A stretch of DNA of 64,000 nucleotides from Talinum fruticosum (taxonomy: Eukaryota; Streptophyta; Magnoliopsida; Caryophyllales; Talinaceae). Below the pieces are notes generated by a model. That model was not told where the DNA came from and did not search any database. It worked only from the letters and a program-made list of their open reading frames with translations. Of this stretch, positions 12,086 to 21,205 are shown piece after piece (the first letter of the stretch is position 1; each line of letters starts with the position of its first letter). The stretch spans positions 2,651,001-2,715,000 of the forward strand of contig JAITYX010000055.1 of NCBI GenBank assembly GCA_021018815.1, read 5' to 3'. Made by a program: the position numbers and the translations under genes.

Positions 12086-13267
12086 TCAGTGATCTCTTAA
12101 ATTTATCGAAGCCTTAGAAAAATCAAACGAGTGATCAAAGAAGCTAGTCCACATGATTTTTCTAGGCATGTCCTCTAGGTAAACATGAAAAGGGTCAAAG
12201 GAAGGAATGTAACCTCCAAAGGTACCTAGGGACAAAATATTGTCAACCACATCCCCATCAAGTATGTTAGATGAGTAATTCTCATTGCCCACATCTAAAT
12301 CAAAATCACAAATCACATAGGTAGTGGGCTCGGAAAAATGATACTCGGGGAAAGGGAAGGTAGTGAACAAATAGGGGAAGCAGGGATCAAAGCAAGTAGG
12401 TCAGGGAACACATGATCATCAACATCAAGATTAGTAGGCGATGCCTCGACCACAACCACCTCACATGACTCCCTTAAAGGAGTCTCCCGATCAAACACCT
12501 CAACTAAAGCATCTTCCGATTCACAATATAAATCACCCTCACCATCCGAACTAGCATCAACACCAAAGGTAGACTCAGTGTTGTCCTTTTGTGTACTAGG
12601 TAAGGATGGAGCAACTGTGGGTAATGTAGTAAAGGGAGGGTCAATCTCTTTCTCTAGTCTGGATTCTAAAGAAAAGGAGGACTCATCATCGTCATCATCA
12701 TAGAAAAATGCCTCAATTTTAGCAGTAACCAAGACTAAGATCGGCTTCATGTGATAGGTCAGGCTCCCTAATCTTATTAAGACAAGTAAGTTGCTCAATT
12801 TGGTCATTCATAGCCCTTATCATTTTATAACAATTAGCGTAGCATTCGGGAGATAAAGTATCATAATAAGGACAAGAACTAGTATCATGATCGGAAGAGT
12901 TACACTTTTCACACCAAAGAGGGGTAGGATCAGGAATACAAGGGGATTGGATGTAAGATCTAGCATGATAATCATAAGGGTCGGGACAAGAAAATCCAGA
13001 ATCAGTACATGCCTTTTCAAATTCACAAGTATCCCAAGCAATCCATTCAAGTAAATCCCAAGCTTCATCAACACTTTTGGCACAAAAATCCCAATACTCT
13101 AAAATAGTACGGGTTTCACTATTCACACCCTCATAGACAACATTCAATACTTCCCATTTCTCCAAACAGTTACCGGAAAGAGCAAGAAGAGCATTAAGTC
13201 GATCAAAGTACAAATAGAATAATTCATGCTCATACTCGCGGATAATGGTAAGTAGACATGCTTTCAA
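12086..13267 (-). pseudogene. Retrotransposon gag, broken by frameshifts
   Basis: Frame A (13267 down to 12719, 182 codons) carries a retrotransposon-gag core (FYLYFDRLNALLA, VYEGVNSETRTILE, SVDEAWDLLEWIA) and a CCHC zinc knuckle of pattern CX2CX4HX4C at residues 119-132. It overlaps by 89 bp a second frame (12807 down to 12313) with an acidic DDDDDE stretch. A third segment (12370 down to 12086), back in frame A, contains YLEDMPRKIMWTSFF, a phrase typical of plant Athila-related polyproteins. Gag packages element RNA into cytoplasmic particles. The first listed codon is TTG, and no good ATG is visible next to the poly-A leader at 13268-13300. Programmed frameshifting cannot be excluded, but simple decay is more likely. 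Confidence 0.75.
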
Positions 13268-13373
13268 TTTTTTTTTTTTTTTTGATTTTTTGATTTTTCA
13301 ATTTTTTTGGATTTTTCAAATTAAAAGCCTAGTAAAGAATGCTCAAGTAAACTCCAATACTGAAACGAAACAA

Positions 13374-13391
13374 CTCCCGACAACGGCGCCA
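13374..13391 (-). promoter_or_regulatory. Primer-binding site
   Basis: On the minus strand TGGCGCCGTTGTCGGGAG lies a few bases downstream of the 5' LTR end (element orientation). It resembles the tRNA-Asp-type primer site used by many plant Athila/Tat elements. It fixes the element's orientation. Confidence 0.85.
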
Positions 13392-13397
13392 AAAACT

Positions 13398-14832
13398 TGT
13401 TGAGAGAAATATTATACCGCAAGTGCACGGCGTAGTTGTAGCTAGCCGGCAAGCACGGGTCGTGTCCACAGAGAGTTGTGTTTCAAATATCAAAGCTAAC
13501 CTAAACTTTCTAATCTAGGTAAAAACTCAGTTCGACGATGATTTGGTTTTTGGATCAACTCAAACAAAATAACTAAGAAAAAAAAACCGATGAATAAAAA
13601 GCCTTAGATTGGGATTAATCACACTAATATGCCTGAAACCAGAATCGAATACCGTTTGAGACTTGGCTATGCTAGTAGTTTAGAAGAGGGAGACACCAAT
13701 TAAGCCTATCTTCGCCTACTTTCGAAGGTCAAAGACTAATCTTGCACAATTTAATCACCTATTTTCATGGGATTAATAAAGGGCAAAATCACAATGAATG
13801 CATCTCAAAACCCCCAATTAAAACCTTAATTATTTTCATATCAAAGTTTTAATCGTTCACAACGTCATTCTAGGTAAGTTTTCATCTTTCGATGTTCCAC
13901 AAAACCCTAATAAAAGCATATGAGTCCTCTCTCGAGGCAATCAATGAAAGAGTGATGAACGAAGTGAATTCTAACCTAAACAAAGATAGAACAACCCAAT
14001 TGGTACTCAATTCATGATTTTCAAGGCATAATAGGGATCAATCCCAACCTAAGTAAAGAAATTAGCCCCTAAACATGATACTAAACAATTGACAAAGATC
14101 GGAGAAAATAGCCATAGAGAAACAAAGAGAAATTGTGAAGAAAAGATAAAGAGAAGAAATTACGATTACCGAATAAAAAGTTTGATGCGATTCAATCATA
14201 AAAACTTGAAGTAGATGAACAATAAAGAGTGTTCTTGAGTCTCCTCTCGAGCCCTCTCGAAACCCTAGCCAAATCTCTACATTATGGAATAGAATCCCTC
14301 CACAAATACAATTAGGAAACTTAAATAATCGCCGAAACAAGTAGTCGCACGGCCGTGCGAAAGTCGCACGGGGTACCGTGCGAAAAATCTGCCGCGTTAC
14401 GTGCTTTCTGCTGTTTCGCACGGCCGTGCGGAAGTCGCACGGGGTACCGTGCGAAATTGCCTCACTCTCTGGTCGCTTCGCACGGCTGTGCGAAATGTGC
14501 ACTGGGTACCGTGCGAAATGCAGCAGCTTTCTCGGATGATTCGCACGGCCGTGCGAAAGTCGCACAGGGGCGGTGCAAGGTCTTTTGATGTGCTTTAGGC
14601 TTCTTCCTTGCCTCCTCTTGGGCCCGAACTCTTCTCTTCATCGCTTTTCATGAAATTTACCTCGAATCTCTCAAATTTAAGCTCAAAAACCCGTAATAAA
14701 GAGATTTACGAACTTAGGTGACGATAAAGAGAAAATGAGCAAAATCTAACCCAAAACTAAATAAATATCATTGATATCATCACGGAATTGGGCTAAATAA
14801 TGCCTTAAAACCGGCAAAAACGAGGTCTAACA
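13398..14832 (-). repeat. LTR (5' LTR in element orientation)
   Basis: 1,435 bp, same termini as the partner LTR. It contains the better preserved CpG-palindrome array (14344-14580). The element's own promoter is expected here; I cannot point to a TATA box with confidence. Confidence 0.95.
14344..14580. repeat. CpG-palindrome array in LTR
   Basis: Four units spaced about 63-70 bp apart. Each pairs an 18-bp palindrome, TTCGCACGGCCGTGCGAA or a close variant, with a hairpin of form CGCACGG-GGTA-CCGTGCG. The array stands out as a GC-rich, CpG-dense island in otherwise AT-rich DNA. Function unknown; candidates are a protein-binding or RNA-structural element. Confidence 0.9.
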
Positions 14833-14837
14833 AGTTG

Positions 14838-14911
14838 CAACAAATTTTTTTAATTTTTGGAACAATTTTTGGACAAATACCTTTTGGACATTGAGTGAGT
14901 GCATTTCGGAC
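14838..14911. other. Right internal arm of MULE-like element (start)
   Basis: AT-rich DNA between the LTR element and the tRNA-like sequence; nothing recognised. Confidence 0.4.
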
Positions 14912-14984
14912 AGTCTATGTAGGATTCGAACCCACGTCGTTTGAGTCATTGCACAAATGCTCTCCCATATTGAGCTAATAGGCT
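14912..14984 (-). pseudogene. tRNA-like sequence (right arm)
   Basis: 73 nt on the minus strand. It has acceptor AGCCTAT/ATAGACT with one mismatch, D arm GCTC-AATATGGGA-GAGC and T arm GTGGG-TTCGAAT-CCTAC, with a perfect B box. The anticodon stem is not canonical. Acceptor, D arm and T arm closely match the copy at 7791-7861, which lies in the opposite orientation. Confidence 0.55.
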
Positions 14985-16304
14985 TTTGTTACCTTTTCCA
15001 CAAATCCTAATTTTTAGCTCACTCATGCAACAAGGTAACTTTTCTTAACCAAGCTACAAGGTAACCAAAGCCTAAATATTAAGTCAAAATGACAGCTTAA
15101 CATCGCTTCACCAAGCTACCAGGTAACTTACAAAACCATAATTTCGGGAAGCATTACTCCTACTATTTTGACATTAGTTTCAATGTCATATTAACAAATA
15201 ATAACGAAGCAATAATATGGATTGAAGAGATAGATGACCCGCCAAAACTCAATGCCAATCAAAGGCAAAACTAGTGCATTTTGAACAGAGACTAATTACT
15301 CTACGCATTTGAACAGAGGCAAAACTTATGCATCCAATATGCATTTTGAATAGACTAATTACTCTATGCATTTCAGGTAAGCATTTTGAACAAAGAGAAG
15401 ACCCAACAAAAAATAACCAAGCAACCAAATTGCCAAATTACTCTATGTTGAACACATGCAACATAGACTAATATAGCTTTCAAGCATTACTCTATGTATC
15501 AAATTATCAAATTGTCGAAAAGAGCTTGGAGCTTTCAAGTCCTCACAACTGCAAGCATTATAGGTCGTATGCATTCAAAATGTACCAAATCAGCTGAACT
15601 AACTACTACAAGTATATCTAACTAAACAATACAAGGAAGCTCACTTTCGAGAGCTCTAAAAACAAACAAATAGAAGGAAACTAACAACAAATTCAGCTCA
15701 ACTACTCCCGGTTCTCAAAATTTAAAGTTTCTCAAAGCTCTATAAACAAAACAATAGAAGGAAGCTTTCATCCAAACCACAATAAATTGAGCCAAATTAG
15801 CAATAAAGTAAACTATTCGCAAAGAAATTCGAAATTCGCAATTATATTGAACTCGAATAGCAATTCGCAATTGAGCAAGCAATTCGCAAACAATAGAAGA
15901 GAGATTGGAGTATTCAAATCTTCAGCTAAATTGAGCAAGAAATTCATAAAGACAAAGAAATTACTAATTAGAACCTGAATTCACAATTCCCAATTCGTAA
16001 TTTGCAATTTTTTGAAAACCCAAATTTTCGGATGAAAGGGAGAGTCGGACCGTGGAGACAGACAGGCGGCTCCGGAGACAGAGTTAGCGGCTGCCGAGAC
16101 ATGGGACGGCTTCCGGCGAGGTTGCTTGGAGAGGGATGACCGAGAGTGAGAGAGATAAAGCAAGGGAGAGCTTCATTTGAGAGAGAGAGACACGAGCGAC
16201 GACGGAAGGCAGTGAGCAAGAGAGGAAGCCGACGAGAGGGGTGACCGAGCACGTCGGCTACAAAGAGGCGCTTGCCGTCGACCAGAAAGGGAGGGGCCAG
16301 TGCT
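14985..16304 (-). other. Right arm of MULE-like element
   Basis: AT-rich to about 16020, then GC-rich and CT/GA-rich, read inward on the minus strand like a plant 5' UTR. Short phrases such as ACCAAGCTAC(A/C)AGGTAAC recur at about 15045-15130. No conserved protein is visible. Confidence 0.45.
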
Positions 16305-16575
16305 GGCGCCGGCGATCGAGAGAGAAAGAAGAGAGGGGAGAACTCGAGAGAGAGAGAGAGAGAGAGACAGGGAGTAAGAAGTGGGGAGGAACTCGGGAAG
16401 GAAGCAAATGTCGGGGCAAGCGACCAACCCCTCCCGAGTTTTTTAATTTTCTTTTTTTTAACCTAAAAATGCTCTTTTAATTGAAACCGTTGGATTAAGA
16501 TTGAAGGGTCAAGATTAGAAGTACTTACCTATTGTTTGGTGCCTACCTATACGGGGTGCATACACTTTACTTTGA
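16305..16575 (-). repeat. Right terminal inverted repeat of MULE-like element
   Basis: Reverse complement of the left end, with ACCGTTGGATTAAGATTGAA and CTTACCTATTGTTTGGTGC as the best-conserved blocks (16486-16541). It includes a (GA)n run at about 16343-16366. Confidence 0.7.
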
Positions 16576-16712
16576 CATTTGATCAATGCCGACAATTGAC
16601 CCCTAAATTTGCTCAGCTTTTAGGGTATTAATTCTTATGCCGCCTTCATAAATGCTGTCGGTTTTTGAGGAGGACCAAAACTAAGATTTATCCAAATAAA
16701 ACTAAGTTTATA

Positions 16713-16960
16713 TTCATTCGTTTCAAAATACTTATCGCTTTAAAGTTACGAGAAAATATCAAAAAATATAAAATTTATGATAAAATTTGTCTTAAAAGAT
16801 CAAGTTGTCCTAAACTTTCATTAAAAACTAAGAGAAAAAAAGCATTAACAAGGATAAAATTGGTAAACTAATCATTAATATATTATTAAAATTACAAAGT
16901 AATAGATATTGTAAAATAAAAAAGTTAGTTAAAGTGACATGTATTTTGAAATGGAGGGAG
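16713..16960. mobile_element. Stowaway-like MITE
   Basis: About 248 bp, flanked by TA (16711-16712 and 16961-16962). Termini are TTCATTCGTTTCAAAATAC and GTATTTTGAAATGGAGGGAG. Same family as the copy in VAMP714 intron 2. Confidence 0.8.
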
Positions 16961-17006
16961 TATTATATAGCTTGGAATCTTGGATATATCACACGTATAT
17001 AATCTA

Positions 17007-17190
17007 CTCCCTCCATTTTAAAATACTTGTCACTTTAAGGTTATGAGGAATAATAAGGAACACAAAATTTATGATAAAATTTATATTAAAAACCAAGTTA
17101 CCTTAATATTTCATTGAAACAGAAAAAATCAATAGAAAAAGAAAAAATAAAAAACAATTAATAAAAATAAAATTGTTAAACTAATATCTT
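17007..17190. mobile_element. Stowaway-like MITE, truncated at right
   Basis: Starts TA|CTCCCTCCATTTTAAAATAC and follows the family sequence (AAGGTTATGAGGAATAATAAGG) but loses the right terminus near 17190. It lies only 46 bp from the preceding MITE. Confidence 0.75.
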
Positions 17191-19001
17191 AAAATAAATA
17201 GAATATTTTAACTGACTGCGACGTAGCAAATTTGAAAATTTATGTCATCGTTTGACTATAACTAACAATTTGTGTAATCATTTGACTTATATCGATTTGG
17301 TACCTCTCCGATTTCAACCCACGCCCCTAAAACACATGTACATTGCAATTATTCCAAATTACTTATCCATGCTCATCATAATTTGGAAAAAGAAAAAAAA
17401 AAAAGATGATGAGGTCATAACTTAATTTTACGATCATAGTAGTGCTCGATCCCAAGACCTATCCTCAAGCACCAGGTCAAGGTCAAGGTCAAGGTCAAGG
17501 GCACTTAATAATAATGGTCTTCATCACACGGGTAGACAACCCATCTAAATATATAACTCTATTAGAGAATGCAATATCTTGCATTTACATTTGCAGTTTT
17601 GAATCTCAACAATCGATGTACAATTGTATAAGGATGAACTTTTGCAGTATTACAGTTCAAGCTGACAATTATCAAAGCACATTCGCGTGAAAAGCCTATT
17701 AATTATAGTTTATTGGTCACATTTCAAGCTCGAAAAACATTCAAGGGAAAATATTTTTTCCCTCCAATAATTGATACTTAAGATTAATTAAATTGTAAAG
17801 GGCATGTGTTATTACAGCCAGAACACATCCCATAATAATCATGGTAAACGACACTATAAACCTACAACAAACACACCCGTAGCTAAAGCATCTTATTGCA
17901 AAATTGATGCGTTCACGTACAAAAAAAAATCTTAATTAGGTTAATCGAATTGATTCCACAAATCTTGTGAATACAAAAACACATCTAGAAAGCTAATTCT
18001 TTTATGAATTAATACTTAGTTCTAACAAATAATAAAAATGGTTGACGGGTTTGTCTTATATTGATAAAATATACCGGCGTGAACATGCTCATAAACTAAT
18101 AATAAATACCGCACTATGTACATTACTAAATAACTCCTTATATTGTCAATTGATCTTAGAATGACGTCTCATTCAATTTGCACATATATTACTTAGTTGT
18201 AATATTCGATCATGATGTAATTTTTTTCTTTAATAGTTCAAAAATCACATATACAATTTTTCTTCTTTCTTTACGTTTGTATTTTGATCGCCTCGATCAT
18301 TTTTTTCAAACTTAAGTTTATCTTATTTAGTTAATTTCTCGACTCAAAATGGGTGAATATTAAATAATAAAAATTTATTTAATTTAAATAAAATTAAAGA
18401 TTTTTGAAGGACAATAATATTAACTTTAGGAGTATTAAACATAGACAATTCAAATTTTAAATTTGCACCCAATATGTTGACCTTTAGAAAATATTTAATA
18501 TTTTAAATGTACCATAAATTAAATCAACAACATTTTAACTTGTCAATTTAATATATTAAAAATAAAAGTGTTTATAACTCACTGGTCATATACATAGAAC
18601 GAATTTTGTTTCAAGTTTGGGAGACCATGAGATACTATCTCACTTAGCTTGAAGTGCATACTTGGATGATAGTGCTGGAAGAAAAGGTGAATAAATATAT
18701 ATCACTTTATGCACGATAAATAAGTTATCATGTCATTGAATTGACAAATTTAAGATGATATATTAAAAATAAACACTCTTAATGATCGGTATACAAGGTG
18801 TTAATTAACTATCAGATTATGCTCTACTAATATCCCAAAAAATGAGACTAGATATTAGTTTCCGAAAACCCTAACCATACGAAAACCTAAGTTTTTCCTA
18901 TTGGTACATTTATATAAAAGAGTCCATCATGGAAATTACTAAATAGTGCGACAAATAGAGATATCACATAGCGATAATTAAGTGATCCTGCATGTAGCTG
19001 G
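17191..19001. other. Intergenic, AT-rich
   Basis: No gene recognised. Contains a short (GGTCAA)4 run at 17475-17498 and otherwise AT-rich DNA up to the 3' end of the NAC gene. Confidence 0.6.
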
Positions 19002-21138
19002 TTAGAGCCAGTTCAGCTGTTCCCAATCCAACAAGGGTTCCAAAGCCTGAGCCATCTCAACATCATAATTCTCGTTGCTAGTTGTACTTGCAGCTGCCGC
19101 TCCATGGAGGCTCGAATGGTCGTTTCCGCCAGAGTCTGAGCTGTCAGTCGAGTAGCTTCTCTCCGTAGTTAAGAATACTGTTGCTCCTACATTTGCATTC
19201 TGTGAAGAAGAAGCTGTTCCAGTACCAGTTCCTTCTTGGCCCGTATGATCATTAGTAGCAGTGAGATTCTGGGTACTGATGCTTGGGATTGGTCCTGGTG
19301 GTCGTCGATCGAAAGCCCTAGCACATCCTGAGGTCACATAAACTCTGCACAAGCTAAACTCATGCCTCAACTGTCATCAAAATTTGAGTATATGAGCTTA
19401 TATATAAATTCATCTACATACTACATGACCACAAATCATACCTCGATAATACTGCCTCGTTTATAAGATATCGAAATTTAGAGAAGGTAAAAAATATTAA
19501 GATATCATATATATAATTTATTGGTGTATTCTTCCTCTCTAACTTTTTAAAACCATCATTCACAAGCAATTCGGGAAAGATTGACACAACTAGGCAGATA
19601 ATTATACTTATCCATGATGTTAGGGTTATGATTTCAAGTTGTGACTCCATTTCATTTACCCATATTTACCAAAAGGGTAATATGGCAGCAGATTAAATGA
19701 CTAAATATGGTTGCTTCTTTCGTTCTGTTTCTTTTTATTCTTCTTGATGATAATTTGGATAGAACCCTTATTAAGAGAAGAACCCTACCTTCCGAATAAA
19801 AGCGTGTACATATAAAACATTACTAATATATTAAAAGCATTAAAAAAATCATTATGTGAGCTGCAATAGGACTAAGCTAGTGTAGGAGGACATACTATTC
19901 TATTCCCCACTCAAGGATGATGTGTATATAAGTGCAACTCCTCCCATTATGTTTTCAAATAAATTAAAAGCTCTTAATGAAGGAGGTAAATATCTCATTA
20001 ATTCATCTTTTTCTTCAAACAAGCCCTAATTATCAGCACCCGGCTATAATTATAAATGTTGGCCCTGGAGCAATTATGCTTCAATACCCCCACAAATTAA
20101 TGTCTATTTAATTAGTAACTAAATAGGGTAGTAATATTGGAGAATATTAGAAGGGTTTTAATGACATGTGAATCCGACAAAAAAATGACATATAAATGTG
20201 ATTAATCACCGTAGGGATAGAGGAGGTTGATGATGAGGCGGCAGTATTAGTCATAATCATATGATTAGCAGTATGATCATCTTGGTTGATGGCCTTGTAT
20301 TCATTCATCTTCCACTTAGTTTTTTGCCATTAGGAGCTTTGCCCTTGTAGAAAACCATGGTTTTCTTCATGCCTATGACTTTGTTCTTCTGGGACGAGTA
20401 GACGTAGCATGGTGAGCCGGTGGCCTTCCAGTACCCGCTGGCTGTAGTCCTGTTCGGCCTCCCTCCCCGCACTTCTCTCTCCTGCTGCGGCATGAAGAAA
20501 AACCATTGCTCCATCTCCTCTTTACATGGCTCACCTGCTAGTCCTATGTACATATAAATAAATAAATAAAGACCCGTCAATTTCGTTCGCAGTGCTAATT
20601 ATCTGTAATAATATTAAGCATATATATTGATAATATATAGCTAACGCCCCGAATGGGTAAGTATGGCTTTTCCGATCTCAAACTCAAGGTGTCTTGGTGG
20701 AAATTAGCTTTTACGATACGTCGTTGAGGAAGAATAGAAGGTATGGAGGACGTACGGGAATCGATGATTACTCACTCATTGCTAATTGATTTTTGGACGA
20801 AGGTTGACATGGGTTTATATTATCGCTCATGCGGATCTGTTAAATTATCAGCCCCCTCTTCATATACATTTCAGCAACAAGATCTGTTTAATTTCTCACA
20901 TATTACTTACTAATGTTTTAATTAATGCATGAAGAAAGATCATATAAGCTATAGAGAGAGATTGAAATAAAGAACCTGGAAGTTGGGAGGGCTCAAAGTC
21001 GTAGATGTCAACGGAGGGGATAACCCGGTCAAGCTCGGGTTGATGACCATGGAGCCTGTTCTGGAGATAGAAGGTGATGAGCTCTTCTTCCGTTGGGTAG
21101 AACCGAAACCCAGGTGGAAGAACTTGCTCTTGCGCCAT
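19002..21138 (-). pseudogene. NAC transcription factor (NAC090-like), 3 exons, frameshift in exon 2
   Basis: Plant-specific DNA-binding transcription factor, nuclear. Exons on the minus strand are 21138-20976, 20543-20210 and 19370-19002. NAC subdomains appear in order: A ([19 protein letters not shown]), B ([17 protein letters not shown]), C ([18 protein letters not shown]), D ([18 protein letters not shown]) and E (HEFSLCRVYV). The C-terminus ends DWEQLNWL, much like NAC090 as I recall it. In exon 2 the run after GGC has six A where seven are needed to reach KWKMNEY in frame. As given, translation stops at 20305-20307 after about 133 residues instead of about 288. Everything else, including splice sites and exon 3, looks intact. 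So this is either a very recent pseudogene or a homopolymer sequencing error. Confidence 0.88.
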
Positions 21139-21195
21139 TTTTATTTTCCTGCTGTGTGTGTGTATTATTTCTTGGGGAGAAAGGGGTAGGGTTTA

Positions 21196-21205
21196 CTTAT
21201 ATAAG
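21196..21205 (-). promoter_or_regulatory. Putative TATA box of NAC gene
   Basis: CTTATATAAG lies about 60 bp upstream of the NAC start codon on the minus strand, a plausible TATA position for a short 5' UTR. Inferred from position and sequence only. Confidence 0.5.

Larger units (their letters stand above)
8567..14832 (-). mobile_element. Gag-only LTR retrotransposon (TR-GAG-like, Athila/Tat-related)
   Basis: Two direct LTRs (8567-9999 and 13398-14832) begin TGTTGAGAG and end GTCTAACA, flanked by the 5-bp target duplication AGTTG (8562-8566 and 14833-14837). The primer-binding site, polypurine tract and gag all lie on the minus strand, so the element runs from 14832 to 8567. The internal region is only 3.4 kb and shows a damaged gag with a CCHC knuckle but no protease, reverse transcriptase, RNase H or integrase. 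This fits a non-autonomous, gag-retaining element that needs a partner for mobility. The LTRs look roughly 98% identical by eye, so the insertion is fairly recent and younger than its MULE-like host. Confidence 0.92.
6385..16575. mobile_element. MULE-like DNA transposon, non-autonomous, with nested LTR element
   Basis: The two ends are inverted copies: GCACCAAACAATAGGTAAG at about 6417-6435 and a TCTAATCTTGACCC...CCAACGGT block at 6440-6473 are matched in reverse complement at about 16487-16541. A second inner match, ATCGCCGGC(A/G)CC, sits 172 bp inside the left core (6645-6656) and 170 bp inside the right core (16305-16316), so the termini are at least about 260 bp long. Long termini with TAAGCACC-type motifs suggest a Mutator-like element. 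I found no transposase. Removing the nested retrotransposon leaves about 3.9 kb. The outermost bases diverge and I could not find a clear 9-bp target duplication, so exact ends and superfamily remain inferred. Confidence 0.65.

Noticed and set aside
16241..16480. Glu/Arg-rich protein frame in the right MULE arm
   Set aside because: Product of GA-repeat DNA, antisense to the inward-facing leader; low complexity.
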